Positions 43,955 through 52,934 of a stretch of DNA of 64,000 bases are shown one piece after another. Numbering within the stretch: position 1 is the stretch's first letter; the number at the start of each line of letters is the position of its first letter. The stretch is from the NCBI GenBank assembly GCA_035405785.1, contig DAONJS010000009.1:44520-108519 (forward strand), given 5' to 3'. Made by a program: the position numbers and the translations under genes. The notes under the pieces were generated by a model. It had not been told where the DNA came from. It saw nothing but the letters and a program-made list of their open reading frames with translations, and ran no database searches. Source of the DNA: BPGX01 sp035405785 (GTDB lineage Bacteria > Bacteroidota > Bacteroidia > B-17B0 > Aurantibacillaceae).

Positions 43955-46483
43955 TTAGTTTAATAAATAAACAGGTAAGTTTGATGAGTGTATTTCAAAA
44001 ATTTTTTGAAGTTCTGAAATATCTTTTTTTTCAATATTTTCAATTTGAATTATATCTAATGGTTCAAAATTTGAAGAATTGTAATAATAAAATTTTGATT
44101 CATCTGGATGAAGTGCTACCAGATGAATCCACTGATTGTCAAACCATTCTTTTGTTTCTGCTGATTTTTCAAGCGTTTTCAAAATTATATCAGGATAATG
44201 TTCTACGATGAGCAATAATCTTATGGGGTCGTGTATTTCTACCATTTGTTGCGGAAGTCCGTATCTTAAATCACCTTCTGCACCATTGGCTACACCTATC
44301 AATCCATAAACATTATGTGGCAATTTTGAACCTGCTCCTAATTTTTGATTATCAACTCTTGAAAAATAATACTCCAGATTTATTCCTCCGCATACTACTG
44401 CCACAGGTTTCAGAACACTTAACAGATAATCACCATTTTTGTCTTTCAAATAATTATAGGAGTTTAGGAAAGATCTTCTATCTAAAAATAATTTTTTGGA
44501 AATACTTCTTCTTCCTACAATACATACAGCATTAGTTGCGTGATTATATTCGGGTCTTGGCTCAAATAAAGAAAACTCACGAAGTTTAATCATTTCATGT
44601 ATTTCTTCCGGAGTTTTTTTATTTGAACGAGTTACAAATCTTCTTGCCCTTTCTTTTGCATTCAAATCTAATGCTTTATTGAAAACTTTGACATTTTCCT
44701 GATGAAGTTTAATTTGGCTTTCATCTAATAAATTTAAATCATAAAAGTAAAATTCATCAGATGTAGTGTCATGTAATCCGGGAATAAATACTGTTTCATC
44801 AGGAATAACAATACCTTTTTGAGATAAAATTTCTCTAACTGTTTTATCATTCAAAAATTTACATGCTACACGAGCATTTGCAGAACCGGGCTTGCCTGAA
44901 CACGCACCACAATCGTATGCGGCATAATAAGGATTATTTGTACTTCCAGCACCATGACCTATAATGTAAACAATAGGAGAAAAAGTTTTTATTAAACCAA
45001 TACTTTTTAATAACATTTCTATTTTTTCAGCCGCTTCAAGTTTTGTAAAACCTAAATATAAATTGTTTATTTTTTGTTGATGGTTAGATGGTCTTTCATA
45101 AATTAATTGTGCTGATTCATCAATGTGCTTTCGTGCTGATATAGATGCAGGATTATCGTGTGGTTTAAAAATATGATGAAATAGTTTAATTGCTGCCCAG
45201 TATCCTGTAACCTGCGAAATAAGCCAACCTCTGAACAGAGAATGTGATTGTTGATTTAAACTAAAATCAGTATCTAAATTTTTTTGAGCATTTTTTTCTA
45301 AAACAATGTGTTTAGGATTTGCATTAGCAGGTGCTACTTTAGAATAATAATTACTAAATTCTGGTTGAAAATAAAAATCCATATTAAAAAATCCTGCTGT
45401 GCCAAAGGTTTGTGCTTCTGGCTCTAATGCTTCAATATATCTGCGAATAGATTCTTCTCTATCATCTATACAATTAATAGTTTGAAATTTAGGTTTAAAT
45501 TCTTTTATAGCAGTAGGTGAATAATATTGTTGAATGCCTGATAATACTTTGTAATAATAAGTCCATTCATAACTTTCCTGCCAAAGTTTTAATACTTCAA
45601 ATGCTTCATCATATTCTTCAATTTCAAAATAATGTTTTTCTGGAAATTTTGCTTTTTTTGAAAGTGGCTGCCAATCTTTTAGTTTATGGTCTAAATAATC
45701 AATTTGAAAAAGTAATTCTAAAATTAGAAATTCTTTCAATGAAATTTTTCTTGGATGTAAAAGATATTCAGGATGATCTTCTAAAACATTTACTATTCCT
45801 GACCATCCGGGATGTTCATAAGATATATCAAACAAATAATCTTCAAACCATTCTTCATTTCCTACTAAAACAGTTAATAGATATTTTAAATCTAAATGCT
45901 TATTTTGTAATAACCATTGACATGCTCTGCCTTTTTTATTAAAAAAATAGGAACTCAAAGATTTGGACTCTACTTCTCTGATATTTTCTAATAGTCCTGC
46001 GTCCTTATATGGAAACTCTACAAGCGAAATCCCTTGGTCTAAATATGCACTGATGATTCTAAATAAATTAGGTTGAATATATTTTGTGATATTAACTTTG
46101 TAATAATCCTTCCATAGATGCATAACTTTACCAATTCTACCAGTAAAATAAATCTCATAAGATTTATTAAGCAGTGCATCTTTCCAATAATGTAAATCTT
46201 TTTCACCTTTGTGTTGAATAATTGTTTTTTCTAAAACATTTTCATCTATTTGTCCAGATTGAAATAATTCTCTATATTCTTTTAATGATAAATAAGTTTT
46301 AAAGCCAAATATCTTTGATGCCTTATACAAAGCAGTATGAAAAGGTAAATGTTGATAAAAGTGTAATAAATTATGATGAACAAAATCTTTTAGAGGTGCT
46401 TGTGATGGTAAGAAATGTTTAAGATGATGAATAGTTTTTTCTTCATCAAATATAGATATATTAGAACTTGTATGTAATTCCAT
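43955..46483 (-). CDS. dabA: Inorganic carbon transporter subunit DabA (DUF2309)
   Basis: An 842-residue soluble subunit related to beta-carbonic anhydrases. The predicted zinc site is intact: Cys338 and Asp340 in INCIDDREESIRRY, His510 in YIIGHGAGS and Cys525 in YDCGACSGKPG, matching the ligands known from other DabA proteins. No signal peptide; it is expected to bind DabB at the inner membrane. In autotrophs DAB concentrates carbon for Rubisco. No carbon-fixation genes are in this window, so here bicarbonate for carboxylases in central metabolism is a likely use. It is the first gene of the dabA-dabB operon. Confidence 0.93.
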   Translation of the reverse strand: MELHTSSNISIFDEEKTIHHLKHFLPSQAPLKDFVHHNLLHFYQHLPFHTALYKASKIFGFKTYLSLKEYRELFQSGQIDENVLEKTIIQHKGEKDLHYWKDALLNKSYEIYFTGRIGKVMHLWKDYYKVNITKYIQPNLFRIISAYLDQGISLVEFPYKDAGLLENIREVESKSLSSYFFNKKGRACQWLLQNKHLDLKYLLTVLVGNEEWFEDYLFDISYEHPGWSGIVNVLEDHPEYLLHPRKISLKEFLILELLFQIDYLDHKLKDWQPLSKKAKFPEKHYFEIEEYDEAFEVLKLWQESYEWTYYYKVLSGIQQYYSPTAIKEFKPKFQTINCIDDREESIRRYIEALEPEAQTFGTAGFFNMDFYFQPEFSNYYSKVAPANANPKHIVLEKNAQKNLDTDFSLNQQSHSLFRGWLISQVTGYWAAIKLFHHIFKPHDNPASISARKHIDESAQLIYERPSNHQQKINNLYLGFTKLEAAEKIEMLLKSIGLIKTFSPIVYIIGHGAGSTNNPYYAAYDCGACSGKPGSANARVACKFLNDKTVREILSQKGIVIPDETVFIPGLHDTTSDEFYFYDLNLLDESQIKLHQENVKVFNKALDLNAKERARRFVTRSNKKTPEEIHEMIKLREFSLFEPRPEYNHATNAVCIVGRRSISKKLFLDRRSFLNSYNYLKDKNGDYLLSVLKPVAVVCGGINLEYYFSRVDNQKLGAGSKLPHNVYGLIGVANGAEGDLRYGLPQQMVEIHDPIRLLLIVEHYPDIILKTLEKSAETKEWFDNQWIHLVALHPDESKFYYYNSSNFEPLDIIQIENIEKKDISELQKIFEIHSSNLPVYLLN

Positions 46484-46820
46484 ATTGTATTTTTTGGAAA
46501 TTTAAAATGAATAAATCTGCCTTATCAAGGCAATGATTGTGATTGATTAAAAATTATACTTTGGGAATTACTCTAAAAAGAAACAATTTTTTTCTCATCT
46601 TTTTAAGAATGAGAACAAAATTAAAAAAATACAATTTATGAAAACCAAATTCAAACATTCTGCGGCAAAATTACGAAAAATAATTGGTTGCTATTATTTA
46701 AAGTGATTTATTATTTTTTTATTGATACGAAAACTACATATTTGTCTTATTTATTAAAATTCTTTAAAAAATAGAGTAGGGCATAAAAATTGTTTCCTAC
46801 ATTTGCAAAAAAATTAAACT
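46484..46820. promoter_or_regulatory. Divergent promoter region between dabA and the DUF4476 gene
   Basis: A 337-base gap. On the minus strand TAATTTTG (46666-46673) is a perfect -7 element and predicts a dabA leader of about 175 bases. That leader holds two hairpins, one with TCTCAT/ATGAGA arms (about 46593-46616) and one of TGCCTT-ATC-AAGGCA (46518-46532). On the plus strand TACATTTG (46798-46805) lies 15 bases before the DUF4476 ATG. A long structured leader leaves room for post-transcriptional control of dabA, but no known riboswitch was recognised. Confidence 0.5.
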
Positions 46821-47837
46821 ATGAAAAAATTTAATTTAATTGTATTGATGGCAACAGTTTTTGAAATCTCTTTACTTCAATTTTCATTTTCTCAAAATGA
46901 TTTAGTCGTGTTTAATGATGGTGGAGAAAAATTTTATTTGTATGTTAATGGTATTAAACAAAATACTGAACCAGAAACGAATATAAGAGTAGCCAACATT
47001 AAACAACCATGGGTAAAAGTAAAAGTTGTGTTTTTAGATAATAAGAAAATTCCAGACCTTACAACTAATGCTCAATTTATTTGGGAAGGAGAAGAGAAAA
47101 ATGGCTGGGAGTTTGTTTATCAGATAGTGAATAAAACAGGAAAATATAAAATAAAACCATATAGTGCTGCACCTATCAGTAATTCACCAGAAAAAGAACA
47201 AACCGTTGTAAATTATTCAACACAAGAACCTTCACCTAATGTAAGTGTATCAGCACCTGCAAATACTAATGTGTCTTTAAATACGCAAACAGTTACTTCA
47301 ACGACTGTTGTAACAACAGGTGGTCAAAATACTTCTCCAAATTCTACTAATAATAATGGATCAGTAGGTATAAGTGTTAATATCTCTCCAACTAATGCAG
47401 GGATACAAATTCATGACAATACGGGTTCTCCTAATACCAGTTCAGGTTATACAACATCGGTAGTTTCTACAACTGTAACTTCCTCATCCTCTATGAGTAA
47501 TGAAAATGTAGCAACGACATCAGTTCCACGTCCAGTTTCTCCAAAGGTTATTTGCAGTGTTTCAGAAAAAGAATTTGAAAGTATTAAAAAATCAATTTCA
47601 TCAAAATCATTTGAAGACAGTAAATTAACTTTAGCAAAACAAATATGTGATTCAAAATGCTTAAAAAGCACACAGGTTCGTGATATTATGAAATTATTTT
47701 CTTTTGAAGCAACAAAATTAGAATTTGCTAAATATGCATATAATAAAGTATCAGATAAAGAAAACTACTATCTGGTAAATGATGCTTTTCAGTTTGAAAG
47801 TTCAATTGAAGAATTAAACGAAAGTATTAAGGAATAA
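46821..47837 (+). CDS. Secreted protein with C-terminal DUF4476 domain
   Basis: A 338-residue exported protein. Signal peptide to about QFSFSQ, an N-terminal beta-rich domain (about 26-120, LVVFNDGGEKFYLYVNGI), then a Ser/Thr/Asn/Pro-rich linker of about 120 residues. The C-terminal 90 residues match DUF4476: FESIKKSISSKSFEDSKLTL, STQVRDIMKLFSFEATKLEF and AKYAYNKVSDKENYYLVND. DUF4476 is found almost only in Bacteroidota and has no known function. The -7 element TACATTTG lies just upstream. It converges with the beta-barrel gene at 47844, six bases away. Confidence 0.82.
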   Translation: MKKFNLIVLMATVFEISLLQFSFSQNDLVVFNDGGEKFYLYVNGIKQNTEPETNIRVANIKQPWVKVKVVFLDNKKIPDLTTNAQFIWEGEEKNGWEFVYQIVNKTGKYKIKPYSAAPISNSPEKEQTVVNYSTQEPSPNVSVSAPANTNVSLNTQTVTSTTVVTTGGQNTSPNSTNNNGSVGISVNISPTNAGIQIHDNTGSPNTSSGYTTSVVSTTVTSSSSMSNENVATTSVPRPVSPKVICSVSEKEFESIKKSISSKSFEDSKLTLAKQICDSKCLKSTQVRDIMKLFSFEATKLEFAKYAYNKVSDKENYYLVNDAFQFESSIEELNESIKE

Positions 47838-47843
47838 TTTTTT

Positions 47844-48500
47844 TTAGTTCAAAATTCTATACTGAATACCTGCACCTAAAATAACACCTTTCCCTTTCCA
47901 GTTAGCAATAATGTATTGATTAAGAACATCTTTGTTAGTGCTCATATTTGAATAATTTACACTTGGTAATCCTATGTATAAATTAAATCCAAATTTCTTA
48001 ATATACAGCATTGGTTGAATATGCAAATCAAAATAACTGCCTTTACCATAAATAGTGATAGGATCGTTAGGATTGTTATTGTTATAGGTTAATGATGACC
48101 CTCCAATGGATAATCCAATGGGTAAATCAAAATGATTTGTACGAAATAAATGTGCTCTAACAGTAAAAGCAATATCAAAAGAATGAGCAGTTGGTGTATT
48201 GCCTGTATATTTATCTTTCTCTGTAAAGTAATTATTCACTTTTCCTTTTAATCCTATACCTAACCACTTTAATAACCCATATTCTACACCTAAATAATAA
48301 TTTGAATTACCTGCCTGATCTTTAATCAATGTATCAAAATTTGTGTTTTTTAATTGATACTTATATTCTGTATTCAATGCTTCTATACCTATATTGAAAT
48401 GCAATAACAATGAACCACTTGTAAAACTTTGAGAAAACATATTTTGACTAATAACAAAACTTAAAATAGCGCCTGATAAATTTGTGATTAACTTTTTCAT
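47844..48500 (-). CDS. Outer-membrane beta-barrel protein, unknown function
   Basis: A 218-residue protein with a signal peptide (ends near NMFSQ). Its alternating hydrophobic strands end in an aromatic-poor but barrel-like C-terminus (GVILGAGIQYRILN). It is probably an eight-stranded outer-membrane barrel. No named family was recognised. It is the last of three co-directional envelope genes (49358, 48512, 47844), spaced 3 and 11 bases apart, and probably forms an operon with them. Confidence 0.65.
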   Translation of the reverse strand: MKKLITNLSGAILSFVISQNMFSQSFTSGSLLLHFNIGIEALNTEYKYQLKNTNFDTLIKDQAGNSNYYLGVEYGLLKWLGIGLKGKVNNYFTEKDKYTGNTPTAHSFDIAFTVRAHLFRTNHFDLPIGLSIGGSSLTYNNNNPNDPITIYGKGSYFDLHIQPMLYIKKFGFNLYIGLPSVNYSNMSTNKDVLNQYIIANWKGKGVILGAGIQYRILN

Positions 48501-48511
48501 ATATTTTGATT

Positions 48512-49354
48512 TTAAAATTTATATCCAAAAATAAAATTGACTTTTGCTTGAGTTAAAACTGGGTCACCTGATAAATTCATTTCATCTTTTTTTACACCAA
48601 TGCCTAAATTACCCGAAATGGTAATGTGTTTTCCAATATGAACTAAAAAACCATTATTAATTCCAAATCCATAATGCTGTCCATCGTATTTTGTTGGTTT
48701 ATAGTGGTATATATAATTATTGTTATCATAATACCTTACTGTATATGCAAAAACACCATAATCAATATAAGGTCCAAAAAAGTAATTGACTTCCGAAAAT
48801 TTAAGGGGATAATAATTAAACTCTATTGAACCACCTGCTATTTTGCCTTTTTGATAAATATAATAGTTTGCATTTTGCATATTATTTGGATTCACTGCTT
48901 TATTATCTGTAACAACTATATCATCATTTTTATACATATAATTAAAACCAATTGAAAACGGAATGCGAATTGAAAAACGATTTTCCTTATCAAAAAATCT
49001 TTCATAACACAATCCTATTGATGAATAAAAGAACTGACCTGCATCTACACCAATGATATTTTTTTGACGAATATAAATTGAATCATAATCTGGTGTAGTT
49101 TCAAATACTGGGTTGGATTCAAATTTTTCTACTTTTCCGTTACTATACTTAATTTTTGAAATTCTGGATATATCCATTGAGTAAGTTGGTCCATCTAAAT
49201 TTTCTTTTAATTTATATTTTACGGCATACTCTGTTATTTCAATTATTTTTCCAGCAACAGCCGCACCTGTATTGAAAAAAATACTATCTTGAGAATAAAT
49301 TTTAATGCTTACTAATAATAAAATATTTAAGAGGTATTTTAATTTTGTTTTCAT
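48512..49354 (-). CDS. Outer-membrane protein, tandem paralogue 2
   Basis: A 280-residue exported protein. After the signal peptide (to KIYSQ) comes a short domain with G-K-I-I-E-I-T-E, VKYKLKENLDGPTYSMDISR and SKIKYSNGK, then a beta-barrel ending in FIFGYKF with the C-terminal phenylalanine typical of outer-membrane proteins. It shares this whole plan with the gene at 49358, three bases upstream, so the two arose by tandem duplication. Function unknown. Confidence 0.7.
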   Translation of the reverse strand: MKTKLKYLLNILLLVSIKIYSQDSIFFNTGAAVAGKIIEITEYAVKYKLKENLDGPTYSMDISRISKIKYSNGKVEKFESNPVFETTPDYDSIYIRQKNIIGVDAGQFFYSSIGLCYERFFDKENRFSIRIPFSIGFNYMYKNDDIVVTDNKAVNPNNMQNANYYIYQKGKIAGGSIEFNYYPLKFSEVNYFFGPYIDYGVFAYTVRYYDNNNYIYHYKPTKYDGQHYGFGINNGFLVHIGKHITISGNLGIGVKKDEMNLSGDPVLTQAKVNFIFGYKF

Positions 49355-49357
49355 AAA

Positions 49358-50227
49358 TTAAAATTTTACACCTAATGCAAAATTAATTTTTGAGTGTGTT
49401 TCTATTAAATCAAATGCAGAAATAGTTTCATCTTTTTTAATACCAATTCCAATACTTGTAGAAAGTACAACATACTTATTTAGGTGCCACAAAATGCCAT
49501 TATTTATACCACCTGCTAAATGTTGCCCATTGTGGTAAGGAATAATTTCGGAATTATAATATGGATAATATCCATTGTAATTTGTATACACTTTTTCAAT
49601 ACCATAATAAAATACACCATATTCAAAATATGGCCCAATATAATAATTTACTCTCTTAAATTTTACAGGATAATAGTTAAATTCAATTGAACTTCCAAAC
49701 ACTTTTCCATTTCTATAAAGATTAATATAATCACTATAAATAAAATCATCATAACTATTTTTTTCTTGGATAGATTGATAATTTTGATAATTTATACCTA
49801 TTGAAAATGGAATACGAATAGAAAAACGATTGTATTTATCTAAAAATCTTTCATAAATAAATCCAATTGAATGGAAAAAATATTGACCCATATCTATTCC
49901 AAAGATATTTTTACTTTTCATATATACAGAATCGTTCTCATAAACATAGCCAGATGAAATTGAATTATTTTCATTGCTTTCTTCTTTTGATTCTTTTGAA
50001 AACACATCAGTAGAACCGTTGCTATACTTAATTTTTGTAACCTTTGATTTATCAATTGAATACACTGGACCATCAAGGTTATTTAATTTTTTATACTTTA
50101 CAGAAGTTTCGGTAATTTCTAATATTTTTCCTTCATATACTTCTCCAACTTTTGTAAATATAATGTCTTGAGCATTCATTAGAAGTTGAAGCAATGCAAG
50201 TGAAAATATAAAAACTACTTTTTTCAT
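49358..50227 (-). CDS. Outer-membrane protein, tandem paralogue 1
   Basis: A 289-residue exported protein, paralogous to the next gene. Signal peptide to LLMNAQ, N-terminal domain with YEGKILEITETSVKYKKLNN, LDGPVYSIDKSKVTKIKYSN, then a barrel with repeated blocks also seen in the paralogue (RFSIRIPFSIGINYQ, SSIEFNYYPVKF, YIGPYFEYGVFYYG) and C-terminal NFALGVKF. Probably inserted in the outer membrane. It follows lipA by 12 bases and may share its transcript. Function unknown. Confidence 0.7.
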   Translation of the reverse strand: MKKVVFIFSLALLQLLMNAQDIIFTKVGEVYEGKILEITETSVKYKKLNNLDGPVYSIDKSKVTKIKYSNGSTDVFSKESKEESNENNSISSGYVYENDSVYMKSKNIFGIDMGQYFFHSIGFIYERFLDKYNRFSIRIPFSIGINYQNYQSIQEKNSYDDFIYSDYINLYRNGKVFGSSIEFNYYPVKFKRVNYYIGPYFEYGVFYYGIEKVYTNYNGYYPYYNSEIIPYHNGQHLAGGINNGILWHLNKYVVLSTSIGIGIKKDETISAFDLIETHSKINFALGVKF

Positions 50228-50239
50228 ATTTTTTAATTA

Positions 50240-51112
50240 TTATTCTACATGCTTTTCTGCATGATAAGAAGAACGAACTAATGGTCCACTTTCTACATGT
50301 CTGAATCCTTTTTGCAATGCATATTCTTTAAATGCTTTAAATTCATCGGGATGAACAAATCTTGCAACAGGTAAATGTTTAGCTGTTGGTTGTAGATATT
50401 GTCCAATGGTAATCACATCTACATTTACAGATCTTAAATCATCAATCGTTTCATAAATTTCCTCGTTAGTTTCTCCAAGCCCTACCATCAATCCAGATTT
50501 TGTTCTCATGCCTGTTTCTTTGAGCATTCGCAATACTTCTAAACTTCTTTCGTACTTTGCTTGAATTCTCACTTGTTTAGTTAATCTTCTTACCGTTTCT
50601 ATATTATGAGAAACAATATCTGGCTTTGCGTCTACAATTCTTTTGATGTTTTCCCATTTACCTTGAAAATCTGGAATCAAACACTCAAATTTTGTTTCAG
50701 GAGAAATTTCACGAATGGCTTTAATAGTTTCTGCCCAGATGATAGATCCACCATCTTTTAAATCATCTCTGTCAACAGATGTGATGACGCAATGTTTTAC
50801 ACCCATTAGTTTTACAGATTGAGCCACACGCATAGGTTCGTCCCAATCTACTGGTAGTGGTCTTCCGGTAGCAACTGCACAAAAGCCACAGGAACGAGTA
50901 CAAATGTTTCCAAGAATCATAAATGTAGCAGTACCTGCTCCCCAGCACTCGCCCATATTTGGACAATTACCACTTTGGCAAATAGTGTGAAGTTTGTGTT
51001 TATCTACAATTTCTCTAACTTTAAGATAATTTTCGCCTAATGGTAGTTTTACTTTTAACCATTCAGGTTTTTTATATTTTGGCTTATTATCATTGACAAT
51101 TGTTGTTTCCAT
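50240..51112 (-). CDS. lipA: Lipoyl synthase
   Basis: A 290-residue radical-SAM enzyme that inserts two sulfur atoms into octanoyl groups on lipoate-dependent enzymes. The auxiliary Fe-S cluster ligands are in CQSGNCPNMGEC, the radical-SAM cluster in CTRSCGFC, and the conserved serine ligand in the C-terminal RSSYHA. A TTG at 51140-51142 is in frame, but the ATG at 51110-51112 (METTIVNDNKPKYKKPEWL) is the natural start; it lies just after the stop codon of the preceding gene. No lipB is adjacent. Confidence 0.97.
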   Translation of the reverse strand: METTIVNDNKPKYKKPEWLKVKLPLGENYLKVREIVDKHKLHTICQSGNCPNMGECWGAGTATFMILGNICTRSCGFCAVATGRPLPVDWDEPMRVAQSVKLMGVKHCVITSVDRDDLKDGGSIIWAETIKAIREISPETKFECLIPDFQGKWENIKRIVDAKPDIVSHNIETVRRLTKQVRIQAKYERSLEVLRMLKETGMRTKSGLMVGLGETNEEIYETIDDLRSVNVDVITIGQYLQPTAKHLPVARFVHPDEFKAFKEYALQKGFRHVESGPLVRSSYHAEKHVE

Positions 51113-51116
51113 AATT

Positions 51117-51881
51117 TTAAAACCATTTTTTTCCAAATACAAATGCTAATTGCAAAGTTACAATATAATTTTCAGCAGGATTTTTTGCCAGAATAGGCAA
51201 AGATTTAGGAAAGAAATCTCCTACTATACCTACTTCAATTGCCCGAATTTTGTAGGATACAGATGCATACTCAATACTCATCAAAAATTTTCCAGTAATG
51301 GCAGGATAAATTTTCATTTCATCAAGCCCATAAATAAAACCGCCTCTTCCCATGATTGTATCCAGTTTAATTTTTTCAGGATCATATTTTACTATTTCAG
51401 TATTTCTAAAACCACCTTCGCCTAATACCTGAACATAATATGGTTTAGCAAATGCTAAATTGCCTTCTAAAAAATAAGTTGCTCTTACTTCTACTGCTTT
51501 TCTGTCTGTTCTTTTGAAAATAGTGTGCTGCGTGCCAATGCCTGCTCTTAACATCATAACAGTGTTTAATTTACCATAAACAAACCCGCTCTTAGATTCT
51601 GAACCGCCACGAACTTTAATTTCCTTTGGATGCTTCATGTATGCTCCTTCTATTTCAAACAAGCCCTTAATTTTAGCGGTAATATGTTTGCCTCTTCTGT
51701 ATCCAACGCCCCATCCTCTTGTGCCTAAAAAACCATAAAAGGTTTGTTCATTTCTATACAACACATTCAAATCCTGTCCACTTTCAATAACATCTAATGC
51801 ACTTTGAGAAAATATAAAATCAACATTTAATATCACTAAAATAAAAACAACAACTTTTTTTATCAAAGCATTAAATTTCAT
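51117..51881 (-). CDS. Exported beta-barrel protein upstream of lipA
   Basis: A 254-residue protein with signal peptide (to FIFSQ) and a chain of amphipathic beta strands with glycines (TRGWGVGYRRGKHITAKI, GFVYGKLNTVMMLRAGIG, IVTLQLAFVFGKKWF). This looks like a small outer-membrane barrel. It precedes lipA with only four bases between stop and start, so the two share a transcript. The family is not named. Its ATG lies four bases after a perfect -7 element, so its mRNA may be leaderless. Confidence 0.7.
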   Translation of the reverse strand: MKFNALIKKVVVFILVILNVDFIFSQSALDVIESGQDLNVLYRNEQTFYGFLGTRGWGVGYRRGKHITAKIKGLFEIEGAYMKHPKEIKVRGGSESKSGFVYGKLNTVMMLRAGIGTQHTIFKRTDRKAVEVRATYFLEGNLAFAKPYYVQVLGEGGFRNTEIVKYDPEKIKLDTIMGRGGFIYGLDEMKIYPAITGKFLMSIEYASVSYKIRAIEVGIVGDFFPKSLPILAKNPAENYIVTLQLAFVFGKKWF

Positions 51882-51885
51882 ACCA

Positions 51886-51893
51886 CAAATTTA
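51886..51893 (-). promoter_or_regulatory. -7 promoter element directly before the barrel-lipA operon
   Basis: TAAATTTG on the minus strand, followed by TGGT and then the ATG at 51881. It is a perfect TAnnTTTG match; the short spacing predicts a leaderless or almost leaderless transcript. Confidence 0.5.
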
Positions 51894-51956
51894 CGAAATA
51901 TATTTCAATTAACTGTAAAGTAAATTATAAAGACAAACGATTCATTTCACTTTAGT

Positions 51957-52934
51957 TTATACAACCTTTACTTTTGAAATATCTAATTCTAAACCACATT
52001 TGAAATGTTTTTTAGGGCATTCTTTATGTCCATGAATGCCGCAGGGACGACAATCTAAATTTTTTACTTCAATCGCTTCACTATCTTCTGATAATGGATA
52101 AAATCCAAAGTCCGTAACAGTACTACAAAAAAAAGCCGTTACAGGTGCATTTACAGATGATGCAATATGCAATGGCGAACTATCATTTACATAAGTTCTT
52201 TGAGCGTGTTTCACTATAGATGCTATTTGTAAAATACTGTATTTTCCAGCAATATTAAAGCAGTTATCGCGATTACTTTTGTTTTTAATAAACTCACATA
52301 ATTGAAAATCATTTTTTGCACCACATAAATAAATATTTACATCTTTTGAAAATCTTTGAATTAATTCTACCCATTTTAATGGTGGCATTTGCTTCGTAGC
52401 CCATATTGATGCAGGAAATAAACAAACATATTTTTTATTAAAATCAAAATCATTTGGTATATGATTTTCAAAATATAATTTTGGATAAAAAACATTTTTT
52501 TGATGTGTAATAGGTTCAACTAATTGATGATAACGATGAATTTCATGCAATCCTTTTTTGAATTGATGTTTTACTGAATGATGAAAAAAATTACTCAAGA
52601 ATGATTGAAAACCTGCGATATACTTTGCTCCTGAAAAAACACTCATTAAATTAGATGATAAATATCTATGTAAGTTGATAACTACATCAAATTTTTCCTG
52701 ACGAATTTTTTTAATTAAAGTAAATAAAGATTTGTATTTATGAGATTTATCATGCGTCCAGATTTCTAAGAATGGATGATTTTCAAAAATACTTTCATTG
52801 CCTTTTTTAACTAACAAAACAATTTTTGCTTTAGGAAAACTAAAATGCAATTCTTCTGCTACTGATGATGCTAAAATGGTATCACCAATAAAAGCCGTTT
52901 GAATGATTAAAATTTTCTTTGGATCAATTAACAT
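51957..52934 (-). CDS. Glycosyltransferase family 9 (heptosyltransferase-like)
   Basis: A 325-residue GT-B fold enzyme. N-terminal block ILIIQTAFIGDTILASSVAE and the C-terminal donor-site block YVNDSSPLHIASSVNAPVTA are typical of GT9 proteins that add heptose or related sugars to lipopolysaccharide core. A Cys-rich C-terminal stretch (CRPCGIHGHKECPKKHFKC) is seen in many GT9 members. The exact sugar is not known. Its ATG overlaps the dapD stop codon by one base (TAATG), so they are translationally coupled. Confidence 0.88.
   Translation of the reverse strand: MLIDPKKILIIQTAFIGDTILASSVAEELHFSFPKAKIVLLVKKGNESIFENHPFLEIWTHDKSHKYKSLFTLIKKIRQEKFDVVINLHRYLSSNLMSVFSGAKYIAGFQSFLSNFFHHSVKHQFKKGLHEIHRYHQLVEPITHQKNVFYPKLYFENHIPNDFDFNKKYVCLFPASIWATKQMPPLKWVELIQRFSKDVNIYLCGAKNDFQLCEFIKNKSNRDNCFNIAGKYSILQIASIVKHAQRTYVNDSSPLHIASSVNAPVTAFFCSTVTDFGFYPLSEDSEAIEVKNLDCRPCGIHGHKECPKKHFKCGLELDISKVKVV

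Noticed and set aside
46484..46820. Riboswitch in the dabA leader
   Set aside because: Two simple hairpins are visible, but none of the known riboswitch cores was recognised; it is only mentioned as a possible regulatory leader.
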